Positions 16,163-25,327 of a DNA stretch of 64,000 nucleotides are shown piece by piece. Position 1 is the stretch's first letter, and every line of letters starts with the position of its first letter. Origin of the DNA: Bradyrhizobium diazoefficiens (GTDB lineage: Bacteria; Pseudomonadota; Alphaproteobacteria; Rhizobiales; Xanthobacteraceae); contig NZ_JAFCKW010000007.1 in assembly GCF_018129965.1 (NCBI RefSeq), positions 236,851 through 300,850 of the forward strand, given 5' to 3'. Below the pieces are notes generated by a model that saw only the letters and a program-made list of their open reading frames with translations, searched no databases and had not been told where the DNA came from. A program made the translations under genes and the position numbers.

Positions 16163-16414
16163 ATGATCGAGGCAATTGCGCGCTTGCGACGAATCGCAGA
16201 CGAGACCGAGACTGCGGCCCGGGCGCCCGGCCTCGACCGGTCGACGCGGTCGGACATGATCGATCTGGCGGCGAAGTGGCAGTGGCTGGCCGGCGAAGCC
16301 GCCAAACTGTGCGCCAAAGGCAACGAACTGAACGGCCATGCCGCCTGCGCCCATTGCATGGAACATTGCTTTTTCACCGAGCATGCAGCCATCGCGCCTG
16401 CCGCCGTCGCCTGA
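16163..16414 (+). CDS. Small cysteine/histidine-containing protein
   Basis: An 83-residue protein with an N-terminal charged helix (residues 1-45) and a C-terminal cluster HAACAHCMEHC, in which three cysteines and histidines could bind a metal. AGGAG lies 8 bases before ATG 16163. No family recognised. Confidence 0.65.
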   Translation: MIEAIARLRRIADETETAARAPGLDRSTRSDMIDLAAKWQWLAGEAAKLCAKGNELNGHAACAHCMEHCFFTEHAAIAPAAVA

Positions 16415-16554
16415 ACGTCAGCCTGCGGCTGCGTTGACCGACGGGTCGAATTTTATCCAAATGCACTGAAGCCAATTCGGCGGATCGAAATCTTTTCGCG
16501 CCACGCTGGGACATGTCCCTTGCGAGGGCGCATGGGCGAGATGGAGAGACGTCG

Positions 16555-16740
16555 ATGTACTACGTCGCCGCTGCATTGCTGGTGCTGTCGGGACTGTTCT
16601 ATTCCGCGAGCCATCACGAACTCGGCCAGTTCGGCGCGAACATGTGCAGCTATGGCAGCGCGTTCTGCGACAATCCGGTCATGGTCTTCGCCGGCGCGGC
16701 GCTCGCCGCGGCCTGGGGCATGTTCGTCAGCATCAAGTAG
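16555..16740 (+). CDS. Small inner-membrane protein
   Basis: A 61-residue protein with two hydrophobic helices (about residues 2-18 and 41-58) and a loop containing two cysteines (MCSYGSAFCDNP). GGAGAG precedes ATG 16555. Function unknown. Confidence 0.65.
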   Translation: MYYVAAALLVLSGLFYSASHHELGQFGANMCSYGSAFCDNPVMVFAGAALAAAWGMFVSIK

Positions 16741-16768
16741 GCGGTGAGCGTTTCGGTTCGCAACGCCG

Positions 16769-16942
16769 TCAAAGGCCGAGCTCCTTGCGGACGGTCGCGG
16801 CCGAGTTGCCGACCTTGTCGACGGCCTTCTGCAAGTCTTCCTTCGAGACGCCGAGCGCGTGGGTCCAGTACTTGACCTCGAACGCCTCGTGCATGTTGAT
16901 CTTGCTGCGATCGGGCTGCTCGCGCTTCGTCAGATTGTCCAT
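16769..16942 (-). CDS. DUF3606 domain protein
   Basis: A 57-residue protein matching the DUF3606 pattern (PF12244): DRSKINMHEAFEVKYWTHAL, then GVSKEDLQKAVDKVG. This family is common in alphaproteobacteria, often in many copies; function unknown. GAGGAG lies upstream of ATG 16942. Confidence 0.85.
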   Translation of the reverse strand: MDNLTKREQPDRSKINMHEAFEVKYWTHALGVSKEDLQKAVDKVGNSAATVRKELGL

Positions 16943-17420
16943 CGACCAACTCCTCGCTTGCTCGAACGGGAAAACGTCAGAGCGGCCGGACCGCGACAAG
17001 GGCGGGCATGACACCGTCCTCGTCGCGATGGTGACTGTCCCGCTCCTCGCGAAGATTCCGCCGCCGTCAAACCAACCTGCGCCGGGACCCGGCGTTCCGC
17101 ACAGTTCGGAATTTTCGCCCATTGGCCGCAGCGCGATGCTTTCGGAAAACCGCCCGCCCTGATCATGCTCCGGGGACGAACACCTCGCCGATATCCGGCG
17201 GGCGGCTGGTCCGCTGCACCAGGCCATCAAGATAAACGAGGGTATGGCGCCAGCCGAGCCCGCGGCCCACTGGTCGCCGGTCCCGACGCCCGCATCGAAC
17301 GCGGCGCGCCGCGGCACGGGGACGGCGCCTCAAAGCAGATAAACGTCCCGGTCGAGAGCAGCAGTCCGATGTGCGTCCAGCTGCTCGACCTTCGCGGTCG
17401 GCAAACCGTTCATGGAACGA
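16943..17420. other. Intergenic, no gene supported
   Basis: 478 bases. Open frames here lack ribosome sites and have random composition. No repeat or strong hairpin noticed. Confidence 0.45.
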
Positions 17421-17522
17421 CTAGACCGGCGCCAGTGCCGCCGAGATCTGGGAGGCGATGATGAAAGCCGCGAACACGGCGGGCACGCTGATGAACCGCA
17501 AGAACTGATCGACCGAAAGCAT
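17421..17522 (-). CDS. Possible 33-residue membrane peptide
   Basis: Reads MLSVDQFLRFISVPAVFAAF then IIASQISAALAPV. One hydrophobic helix covers most of the peptide. GGGGGG sits 6 bases before ATG 17522, which favours translation. Single-helix small proteins of this kind are usually missed by gene callers. Confidence 0.45.
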   Translation of the reverse strand: MLSVDQFLRFISVPAVFAAFIIASQISAALAPV

Positions 17523-17574
17523 CGCTATCCCCCCAAGATATCCTGCAAAAGACGAAGCAACCTCGCCCGCCGCG

Positions 17575-17685
17575 TTACTCCACCCCTTGCGCGACGTGCT
17601 GATCGGCGGTCATGAGCCGATCGGAAACGGCGGCACCGCTCATCGTGAGCAGCGCCAAAATCGAAACCATGGCCAGAAATTTCAT
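17575..17685 (-). CDS. Possible small exported peptide
   Basis: Reads MKFLAMVSILALLTMSGAAV then SDRLMTADQHVAQGVE, with signal-peptide-like residues 1-18. No good ribosome site is visible. It lies in a 399-base stretch (17523-17921) that otherwise shows nothing. Confidence 0.3.
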   Translation of the reverse strand: MKFLAMVSILALLTMSGAAVSDRLMTADQHVAQGVE

Positions 17686-17921
17686 GGAAAGAGCATCGAT
17701 CCCGATTATGGCCAAAAACGTCAGAGACTGGCGCGATTTCGGGACGATCCCGAGAAAGATCATGACCATCCGCGTTCACTGAATTTCGCGAGCGAGATCC
17801 ACATGCTGGCGCGCCCGCGGGCTTCCCGGCGACCGCGCATTGGCCTAACAATTGTGGCTGAGCCCGGGCTTTTTGCCCGCACTCGAAAAGAATAAGGCCC
17901 GGCGGGGTGACAGGGAGCCAC

Positions 17922-19136
17922 ATGACCAAATCATCAAAAGCAACAAACCTCGAAATCCTTGCCTGCGACGCTGGCTGGAGAAACTATCATTTCGTCAAGC
18001 TGACGACGGAGGACGGCATCGTCGGCTGGAGCGAGTTCGACGAAGGCTTTGGCTCCCCGGGCGTAGGCGCCGCCATCCAGCGCCTGTCTGCTCGCGTGAT
18101 CGGACAGAACGTGTTCCAGCATGAGCGCATTTATGCAGAGCTGTTCGCGGCCACGCGTCCCGCAGCAGGCGGCGTTGTGGCGCAAGCGCTCGGCGCGATC
18201 GAGAACGCCCTGCTTGACGCCAAGGCGAAGTCTCTTGGCGTGCCCTGCTACGAGTTGCTCGGAGGGAAGATCCGCGACCGCGTGAGGGTCTACTGGTCTC
18301 ATTGCGCCACCTGGCGGATCAATCACCCCTCCTGGTACCAGCCGCCGATCGAGAACCTCGATGGCGTCAAGGCAATCGGGCGAGAGGTACGCGAGAAGAA
18401 ATTCACTGCGCTCAAGACCAACATCTTCTCTTATGACGACGGCAAGCCGACCGGCTGGCGGCCCGGCTTCGGATCGCCGTTCGCGCCCGAGATCAATGTC
18501 GACCGCAAGATCCTGCGCGACCTGCGCATGCATCTCGAGGCCATCCGCGACGGCGCGGGCCCCGACGTCGACATCCTGCTCGATTGCAATTTCAACGCCA
18601 AGACCGAAGGCTATTTGAAGATCCTGCGCACCATCGCAGACCTCGATATGTTCTGGATCGAGATCGACAGCTTCAACCCCGAGGCACTCGGCTACATCCG
18701 CAGGCAAAGCCCGCATCCGATTTCGTCCTGCGAGACTCTGTTAGGCCTGCGTGAATTCCTCCCCTATTTTCAAGAACAGGCGATGGACGTCGCGATCATC
18801 GACACGCCCTGGAACGGCGTCTGGCAATCGATGAAGATCGCAGCGGCCGCAGAAGCGTTCGAGATCAATGTCGCGCCCCATAATTTCTATGGCCATCTGT
18901 GTTCGATGATGAACGCACATTTTTGCGCCGCCGTTTCAAACCTGCGCATCATGGAGATCGACATCGACCGCCTCGCATGGGACCGCGAGCTCTTCACGCA
19001 CGAGCCAGAGATTCAGAACGGGCACCTGATTATTCCGGAGCGCCCCGGCTGGGGTACCGAGCCGAACGAAGAGGCCATGCACGCGCACCCGCCAAAGACA
19101 AGCGGCGGGCTTCTCAACTACGGCCGCAAGAGCTGA
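17922..19136 (+). CDS. Enolase-superfamily enzyme (mandelate racemase/muconate lactonizing type)
   Basis: A 404-residue enzyme of the MR/MLE group of the enolase superfamily, which removes the alpha-proton of a carboxylate substrate, usually to dehydrate or isomerise a sugar acid. The N-terminal capping domain is residues 1-125. The barrel follows, with the magnesium ligands in ILLDCNFN (Asp), FWIEID (Glu) and SSCETL (Glu), and a candidate catalytic lysine in ALKTNIF. The substrate cannot be read from the sequence. An AGGGAG ribosome site precedes ATG 17922; a GTG 15 bases earlier is less likely. No partner genes for sugar-acid use adjoin it. Confidence 0.85.
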   Translation: MTKSSKATNLEILACDAGWRNYHFVKLTTEDGIVGWSEFDEGFGSPGVGAAIQRLSARVIGQNVFQHERIYAELFAATRPAAGGVVAQALGAIENALLDAKAKSLGVPCYELLGGKIRDRVRVYWSHCATWRINHPSWYQPPIENLDGVKAIGREVREKKFTALKTNIFSYDDGKPTGWRPGFGSPFAPEINVDRKILRDLRMHLEAIRDGAGPDVDILLDCNFNAKTEGYLKILRTIADLDMFWIEIDSFNPEALGYIRRQSPHPISSCETLLGLREFLPYFQEQAMDVAIIDTPWNGVWQSMKIAAAAEAFEINVAPHNFYGHLCSMMNAHFCAAVSNLRIMEIDIDRLAWDRELFTHEPEIQNGHLIIPERPGWGTEPNEEAMHAHPPKTSGGLLNYGRKS

Positions 19137-19161
19137 GGTCGCCTTTGGCTGAAGTCGCCTT

Positions 19162-19446
19162 TTACGGCGTCACAGGATTCACGGTCGCCGACGTCGTGGG
19201 TCCCGGCCGCTCTGGCTCAAGCGACGATTTCGGCTCGGTCGGTAGCACCTTGGCACCGGCAGCGCGCGCGGCCTCGCCCGTGTTCGCATACATGGCAACA
19301 TGAGCCGGCTGCGTCTTTGCACGGCTCCAGGGCCCATGATCGACGATCAGCATCGCCGCAATCGTCACGCCGGCCACAATCAGCGCGATCACGCCGGGAT
19401 GACGAAGCGCCGAGGACAAGGAGTTTGCGAAGCGATCAGTTGCCAT
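19162..19446 (-). CDS. Small membrane-anchored protein
   Basis: A 94-residue protein with one membrane segment (about residues 17-36) followed by a proline- and alanine-rich periplasmic tail. No family recognised. The ribosome site before ATG 19446 is weak. Confidence 0.6.
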   Translation of the reverse strand: MATDRFANSLSSALRHPGVIALIVAGVTIAAMLIVDHGPWSRAKTQPAHVAMYANTGEAARAAGAKVLPTEPKSSLEPERPGPTTSATVNPVTP

Positions 19447-19661
19447 GCGGGGACCCGTATCTTTTACCTCTCGCGAGTCAATTCAAACGCCACCCACGAG
19501 TTCCGCCCTTCGGTTAAGCAAATTGCGAGCCAACGAGCGGGACTCGACAGCTTTCCCGCCCTCGGTTCTGCAAAGCAGCCGCGCATGATCGACGAATCCG
19601 ATCTTCTTTCGTTTCCCCGGATCGCAAGCAATTACACCCCGCAGCGCGCCGGATCGCGTCG

Positions 19662-20639
19662 TCACTCGCCCGGTGCGATCGCGTTGCTCGGGGTCGTACG
19701 ATCGGTGATCTGCTGTCCGAACAGGCTGCCGATCAGTTCGACTGCAGTGCGCGCGGTGCGACCGCGCTCGTCGAGGAATGGATTGAGTTCGACGATGTCG
19801 ACCGATCCCACCGCCCCTGAATCGTGCAGCAGTTCCATGATGAGATGAGCCTCGCGATAGGTCGCACCGCCCGGCACCGTCGTGCCGACGCCCGGGGCTA
19901 CGCTGGGATCGAGGAAATCGACATCGAAGCTGACATGTAGCACGCCGTTGCTTGCCTTGAGCCGTTCGATGACACGCCGGATCAAAACGGCGACGCCGAA
20001 TTCGTCGATCTGGCGCATGTCGACAACCCTGATCCGGCGCGCACGCATCAACTCCTGTTCGAGCTTGTCGATCGAACGTGCGCCGAACAAATCAAGCCTG
20101 TCAGGATCGATCGAGGAACGTGGATCATCGCCGAGCAATCCGTCGAGGCCGGGCTCACCGCAGAGAAACGCCGCCGACATGCCGTGCATGTTGGCCGTAA
20201 TCGTTGTCTCTGGCGTATTGTAATCGGCATGAGCGTCGAGCCAGAGCACAAACAGCTCGCGTCCACGCTCCTTCCAGTGGCGGGCCATGGCATTCACTGA
20301 ACCCATCGACAAGGTATGGTCGCCGCCGAGAAAGATCGGGATGGCCCCCGTATTCGCGATCTCATACCCCCGGCGACTGAGCACACGCGTCCAACGCTGG
20401 ATTTCGCGATAGTGATTGGCCTTGTCCGGCGGACGGTCGGAAAGATCATGGACCTCTGAGCTCGAGAGATCGCCATAGTCGACGACCTCGAAATTCAGCC
20501 CCTCCAGAACCGTCGCAAGACCGGCGGTACGTAGCGCCGCAGGACCCATCAGAGTGCCTCGCTGCGAAGCGCCCATGTCGATAGGCGCGCCCAGCAAGGC
20601 GATGCGCCGGGCGCGATCCGTCACGGTCCGTGCGGTCAC
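19662..20639 (-). CDS. rocF: Arginase
   Basis: A 325-residue ureohydrolase that converts arginine to ornithine and urea with a binuclear manganese centre. The metal ligands are in place: GGDHT (residues 106-110), DAHADYNT (135-142) and SFDVDFLDPSVAP near residue 250. The spacing and the MHGM loop fit arginase rather than agmatinase, though neither has been tested here. The start is GTG 20639 with GGGAG upstream. It is a single gene; its urea product fits the nitrogen-scavenging theme of the right half of the window. Confidence 0.88.
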   Translation of the reverse strand: MTARTVTDRARRIALLGAPIDMGASQRGTLMGPAALRTAGLATVLEGLNFEVVDYGDLSSSEVHDLSDRPPDKANHYREIQRWTRVLSRRGYEIANTGAIPIFLGGDHTLSMGSVNAMARHWKERGRELFVLWLDAHADYNTPETTITANMHGMSAAFLCGEPGLDGLLGDDPRSSIDPDRLDLFGARSIDKLEQELMRARRIRVVDMRQIDEFGVAVLIRRVIERLKASNGVLHVSFDVDFLDPSVAPGVGTTVPGGATYREAHLIMELLHDSGAVGSVDIVELNPFLDERGRTARTAVELIGSLFGQQITDRTTPSNAIAPGE

Positions 20640-20763
20640 GGCTATCTCCCGAGGTTAGCAAGGCTGGACCAGCCTAACAGAGATTCGCCTCCGTCGTTTC
20701 AGGGGATATCTCATTCAAATGCATCCTGCCGGAACCAAACCCCGCGAGCCGCATTTTCACTGC

Positions 20764-20871
20764 AAGGCCGGCACCCGCCGTTCAAAACGGCGCATGTCGC
20801 GGATAGCCAAAGGTCTTCGGACCCGCTGTTCAAAACGAGCGCACGCGCGGATAGCCAAAGGTGCCGGCCTC
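20764..20871. repeat. 48-base direct repeat inside an inverted repeat
   Basis: Two copies of about 40 bases (20774-20813 and 20822-20861) share CAAAACG and a GCGGATAGCCAAAGG end. The first contains a perfect 6-base palindrome pair GCCGTT-CAA-AACGGC; the second is imperfect. The pair is enclosed by AGGCCGGCACC on the left and GGTGCCGGCCT on the right. It lies between the arginase and a small membrane-protein gene. Confidence 0.65.
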
Positions 20872-20907
20872 ATTCTCACGTCAGAAGCGGAGTGCGGGAA
20901 CTTGAAC

Positions 20908-21162
20908 ATGGAAATGCCGCAAGCAGCTTCCCGGCCCGGAGTGGCCGAGCGTGTCATTGACGTAGCGACTGACGTCTCGCACACGATTGGAGAGGTCGCC
21001 GGAGGCCTTCGCGCCGCCGTCGATCGGCTGACCGACGCGATCGATGATGCCCGGAAGCCCGGCCGCCCTCTCGCGACCGTTGCGGCGATCACGCGCGAGG
21101 CCCCCCTTGCTAGCCTGTTTGTCGCTTTCCTGTTTGGCGTGGCGGTGGCGCGCCGACGATAG
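20908..21162 (+). CDS. Small C-tail membrane protein
   Basis: An 84-residue protein: a charged helical body (residues 10-60) and a hydrophobic C-terminal segment (LASLFVAFLFGVAVARRR). This resembles ribosome- or stress-associated ElaB/DUF883-type tail-anchored proteins in layout only. ATG 20908 is chosen because sequence upstream is the repeat, not coding. Confidence 0.6.
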   Translation: MEMPQAASRPGVAERVIDVATDVSHTIGEVAGGLRAAVDRLTDAIDDARKPGRPLATVAAITREAPLASLFVAFLFGVAVARRR

Positions 21163-21171
21163 CGAGCTTGC

Positions 21172-23931
21172 TCAGGCTGCGCTTACAGCCTCAAGTGGGG
21201 CCGTCAGAAACTCTTTCTCGAATGCCCCGGCCGGCATCGGGCGTCCGAAGAAATAACCTTGGCCCTCCTCGCAGCCCATACTGACCAGAAAATCGGCCGT
21301 GGCACGGTTCTCGATACCTTCCGCTACGACCATAAGCCCGAGTTGTTTGCTGAGGCCGATCGTCGAGCCCACGATTGCCGCGTCGTCGGAATCGGCGAGG
21401 AGATCAAGCACGAACGACCGGTCTATCTTGAGCCCGTCGAGTGGAAACTTCTTGAGATAGCTTAGACTTGCGTACCCTGTTCCGAAATCGTCAAACAGGA
21501 CGCGGACGCCCAGTTGCTGAATCCGCTTGAACATGTCGAGCACGCGGCTTTCGTCGTTCAGTAGGATGTCTTCCGTGACCTCGATCTCGAGCAGTGACGG
21601 GGTGAGCCCCGTCACTTGAAGTAGCGTCGCAACCGCATCCGCGAGATCACCTGAGTGCAGTTGCGACGGCGACAGGTTGATCGCGACGCGCACGCTGTTG
21701 CCGGACAATTCCCAGGCACGCGCCTGACGGCAGGCGGTCTCCATCACCCAGCTCGCGATCCGCTCGGACAGTGCGGAGGTGTTCACCACCGGCATGAACT
21801 CACCGGGCGAGACATAGCCGCGCGTGGGATGACGCCAGCGGATCAGCGCTTCGGCCCCGACCAGGCTACCGTCGACGAGGCGAACTTGCGGCTGGTAGAA
21901 GAGTTCGAACTCGCCGCGATCCGCGGCACGCCCGAGCTCACTCTCCAGCGTTAGCCGGTTCTCCAGCTCCTGCCTGATCGCGCTCTCGAAGATCACATGA
22001 CTGCCGCGCCGCGTCGCCTTGGCGCGGCTCAGCGCGAGATGACCATTGCTGAGGAGCTCATCGGCATTCTCTCCCCCGTCGGGATAGATGGCAACGCCGA
22101 TACTGATCTTGACGCGGTGCTGGCGCGCGCCTGTGGCGAGCGGCACTTCGAACGCCCGGGCGATCCGCTCGGCAAATGCCGCCATCGGCTCACAGGCCCT
22201 TGCACAATCAAGCGCGATGGCAAACTCGTCGCCGCTCAGACGGGCGACGGTCGCCTTGCCGTCGACTTCGGTCTGTAACCGATCGGCCACGGCACACAAC
22301 ACGAGGTCACCGATCGAATGTCCGAGCATGTCGTTGATCTGCTGGAAGCCGTCAAGCCCGAGCACGAGCAGCGCGACTTCGGACGGTCGCCTCTCCGCCG
22401 CGGCAATCAGATTGGTCAGTCCCGCATGCAGCATGTTGCGGTTCGCCAGGCCGGTCAGTGCGTCATGTTCGGCCAGATAGCGTACGCGTTCGGCCTCGCG
22501 CTTGCGAACAGATATATCGCGCAGGATAGCTCCGTACTGGAAACCGTCCGCTCCCTGCCACCCGGAGAAGCTCGCCTCGACCGGAAACGTCTCACCGTTT
22601 TTGCGACGCCCTGCGAATTCGACGACGACGGCGCCGCCGGGAACCAGCAGCGCCTCGCGCGCGGCATCGCGCATGGCAAACGGCCTTGCGCCACCTGTGG
22701 CGGGCTCGGCGCAGAGAGTTTCGAGCGGACGCCCGATCATTTCAGTCGGCATATAGCCGAAGATCGCGCTGGCGCCGGGATTCCAGACCGTGATCCGGTG
22801 CTCCTCGTCAGTGCAGACCAGACCATCGCCGAGAGACATCGCGATGCGATGAAAGCGGCTCTCGGCAATGCGTCCCAACAGGCTACGGAAGTCGATCTCG
22901 TCGAGTGCGATCGCCGTCAGATAAGCCACGATGGCGATGTGGAACAGTGACGTGTCGATGATCAGTGGCCACTTTGCCTGCACAAGGGTCGCTGCCAATT
23001 CGATACTCGCACCCGCAGTAACCAGAATCGCGACGCGAACGCCCGGGGCAAGACGGCGCCACGCATACATCATCAGCAGGCAGATCAGGCCGAGACCAAC
23101 GATCATGCCGGCGTCAGAGGTCCAACGCAGCATCCGGTTCTGAAGGATCGATTCTGCCGCCAGCGCCTGCAGGACAGGCCCCGAGATGATCTTGCCGTTT
23201 GGAACGCTGAACCGGTCGCCCAGCTCGAGAGCCGTGGCACCGACGATGACTTTCTTGTCCCTCAACTTGCCCAGCGTCGCGGCATCGCCGCTCAGCACGT
23301 CAAAATAGGAGACACTCGGGATGGAAGCTGCGCGAATGCCAAAATCTATCAGGAAAGGCGGACGCCGATTGGCGTCCTGTCCGGCCAGCACGACGGCCAT
23401 CGAGGGCATCAAGGCGTCGCCGAGCTTCTCACCGACGGGATACCGGCGGACGAGGCCGTCGGATTCGACCGCGACATTGACGACGGCGGGCCACGACTGA
23501 TTGTTGAACGGCCTCAGGGGACGATTGATATGAGCCGCACCACCATTGGGAGCCGGCTGCTTGAACGAAGGCAGAATCGTGGAACCACCGACGTCGCGAA
23601 GCGCTGTGGCGAAAGCCTCGTCGGAGACCGGATCCGAGGGCGTGCTGAAATCGACGTCAAAGGCTACGTCCTGCGCACCCGCGGCTTCGAGCCTGTGCAA
23701 CAACTCGGCATGCAGGCGACGCGGCCATGGCCATACCCCGATCTGGTCGATCGAGGGCGCGTCGATGGCGACCACAACGATGTTGCCGCTCGCCGCACGC
23801 GACCCCCAGGCAAACCGCAGATCGGTCAGCGCATTGCGTAGAGAGCCATGCCACCCCGTCGAGAGCACGACCGCCAATGCGATCACGACAAGGATATGCG
23901 GCCGATAACTCTTCACTTTTCTCCCCTGCAT
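21172..23931 (-). CDS. CHASE2-PAS-GGDEF-EAL sensor for cyclic di-GMP turnover
   Basis: A 919-residue inner-membrane protein. Order: a membrane helix near residue 12-28, a periplasmic CHASE2 sensor (about 30-265), three membrane helices (275-345), a PAS domain (355-475), GGDEF (485-650) and EAL (665-910). The cyclase loop is SGDEF (566-570), one residue off the consensus, with the upstream LDGF metal aspartate kept, so activity is possible. The phosphodiesterase part has GAEALIRW (EAL 694-696), an EVTE motif and DDFGTGYASLSYLK, all expected for an active enzyme. GTG 23916 with GGGGAG ahead is an alternative start. It is next to a FecR protein, a pairing often seen for CHASE2 proteins. Confidence 0.9.
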   Translation of the reverse strand: MQGRKVKSYRPHILVVIALAVVLSTGWHGSLRNALTDLRFAWGSRAASGNIVVVAIDAPSIDQIGVWPWPRRLHAELLHRLEAAGAQDVAFDVDFSTPSDPVSDEAFATALRDVGGSTILPSFKQPAPNGGAAHINRPLRPFNNQSWPAVVNVAVESDGLVRRYPVGEKLGDALMPSMAVVLAGQDANRRPPFLIDFGIRAASIPSVSYFDVLSGDAATLGKLRDKKVIVGATALELGDRFSVPNGKIISGPVLQALAAESILQNRMLRWTSDAGMIVGLGLICLLMMYAWRRLAPGVRVAILVTAGASIELAATLVQAKWPLIIDTSLFHIAIVAYLTAIALDEIDFRSLLGRIAESRFHRIAMSLGDGLVCTDEEHRITVWNPGASAIFGYMPTEMIGRPLETLCAEPATGGARPFAMRDAAREALLVPGGAVVVEFAGRRKNGETFPVEASFSGWQGADGFQYGAILRDISVRKREAERVRYLAEHDALTGLANRNMLHAGLTNLIAAAERRPSEVALLVLGLDGFQQINDMLGHSIGDLVLCAVADRLQTEVDGKATVARLSGDEFAIALDCARACEPMAAFAERIARAFEVPLATGARQHRVKISIGVAIYPDGGENADELLSNGHLALSRAKATRRGSHVIFESAIRQELENRLTLESELGRAADRGEFELFYQPQVRLVDGSLVGAEALIRWRHPTRGYVSPGEFMPVVNTSALSERIASWVMETACRQARAWELSGNSVRVAINLSPSQLHSGDLADAVATLLQVTGLTPSLLEIEVTEDILLNDESRVLDMFKRIQQLGVRVLFDDFGTGYASLSYLKKFPLDGLKIDRSFVLDLLADSDDAAIVGSTIGLSKQLGLMVVAEGIENRATADFLVSMGCEEGQGYFFGRPMPAGAFEKEFLTAPLEAVSAA

Positions 23932-23976
23932 CGGCGGTCTGTGCCGCCAGATGCCCCCTATGCCGATGGTGCGATC

Positions 23977-25197
23977 CTAGTGATGGCCTCTGCCCCAATA
24001 CCAACCGTAGTGATGACCATTGTTGCCGTGGTTGCCGCTATTCCCGTTTTCGCCATTGCCGCTGTTGCCGCCGTTGCCGCTGCTTCCGTTACCCGTTGCG
24101 CCGGTTCCGCTACTTCCGCTTCCAGAGCTTCCATCGCTCGTCGAACCAGCAGTGGTCGCAACAGTCGTCGTCGCAGTTGACGATGTCGATGCGGCGCTGG
24201 CCGCAGATGCACTGCTGCTCACCGTGACGGCCGTGACGTTGGCGCTGTTGGCTGCAGCGGTGGTCATGCTTGCTTTCGCATCGCTCCAGACCGTCTCGGC
24301 CCCGCTGCTGGCATTGGCGCTGCGCACGCGACCCGGTGCAACGGCACCATGAGCGAGGCCATTCGTGACCTTGTGGACATTCAGTTTGACCTCGCCGAGC
24401 GAGCTCGATATGCGCACGACGCCGCCCTTGGATGCCGGGGCTCCTGCCGCCTGATGCGATTGTGCCGGCGCGCCGGCTGCCTTTGTCCCCTTGTCGGTCG
24501 GACCGATCGCGTGGATTGCATGACCGTTGGCCGCATTGCGCGGCGCAGACAGCCCCGATTTCGGCACCGGAATGCGCTCGATCGTGGAGGCCCGCGGTTT
24601 GCCGTGCTCGATCGGATTGAAAGTCCCCGCACCGCTCAGGCTGAGACCGGACTTGCCGTGCTCGAAGGCGGTTGCCGACTGGCCCGGCATGACCTGGGCG
24701 ATCTGCCCGCTCCTGAAGTCGGAAACCTCGACCTGGCCGCGAACCACGCCGACCTTGGTGCTACCAGCACCAACGGTGACGCTGAACTGCGTTCCTTTGA
24801 CCACGGCCGCGAGATAGGGCGTCTCGACCTCGAAATGCTTGACGTTTCGCTTCTCGACCTCGAGCAGGATCGAGCCCGCCTGCTGGATGATCGTGGTCGA
24901 TAGCCCCTCTTTCTTCTCTGCCGGCAAGCCGACCACCGAGTTGGGAGAGACAAGTATCGTTTCCTCGCCGCGGACGAGCAACACGCGCCCGTTGCGCCCG
25001 GTCCGAATGGTATTGCCTGGCTTGAGCACACCGTCCTGGTTCAGCGACACAGGCTGGGCGCCGTCGGTTGCAACCCAGACATCGCCCGAGCTCTTGCTCA
25101 CCGACCATTCGCCGTCGTCCGCGGCTGAAGCAGCGGACGCTGCTCCCAGCACCATCGCCGCCATCAAGGCACGCAGCAGTCCAATCTTGCCGAACAT
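23977..25197 (-). CDS. Secreted FecR-domain protein with Gly/Asn/His tail
   Basis: A 406-residue exported protein. The signal peptide is about residues 1-25 (ending ASAASA before ADDGEW). A FecR domain occupies about 55-185 (GNTIRTGRNGRVLLV, then HFEVETPYLAAVVKGTQF and VGVVRGQVEVSD). The last 100 residues are serine/threonine/alanine-rich and then glycine/asparagine-rich, closing with HHYGWYWGRGHH. A histidine/aromatic tail of that kind could bind metal or polysaccharide, which is inference. GAGG precedes ATG 25197. It is encoded just upstream of the CHASE2 gene and divergent from the TpsB gene, suggesting a common system. Confidence 0.85.
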   Translation of the reverse strand: MFGKIGLLRALMAAMVLGAASAASAADDGEWSVSKSSGDVWVATDGAQPVSLNQDGVLKPGNTIRTGRNGRVLLVRGEETILVSPNSVVGLPAEKKEGLSTTIIQQAGSILLEVEKRNVKHFEVETPYLAAVVKGTQFSVTVGAGSTKVGVVRGQVEVSDFRSGQIAQVMPGQSATAFEHGKSGLSLSGAGTFNPIEHGKPRASTIERIPVPKSGLSAPRNAANGHAIHAIGPTDKGTKAAGAPAQSHQAAGAPASKGGVVRISSSLGEVKLNVHKVTNGLAHGAVAPGRVRSANASSGAETVWSDAKASMTTAAANSANVTAVTVSSSASAASAASTSSTATTTVATTAGSTSDGSSGSGSSGTGATGNGSSGNGGNSGNGENGNSGNHGNNGHHYGWYWGRGHH

Positions 25198-25327
25198 GAC
25201 GATCCTCAGTCCGCTTAACAGCCGGACATGAGGCGTATCCGAAATCACTCAAGATCCGATTAGCGGGAAGTGGCAAATCGAACAGCCGCATTAACCTTTC
25301 ATTGACCATAAAAAACTAAGAAAAATC

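Noticed and set aside
16421..16460. Possible fourth copy of the promoter-hairpin repeat
   Set aside because: Only GACCCGTCGG is shared; there is no CATAAT at the right distance and no hairpin with a T-run.
20774..20861. CRISPR-like repeat pair
   Set aside because: Only two imperfect units with 8 bases between them and no Cas genes; not a CRISPR array.
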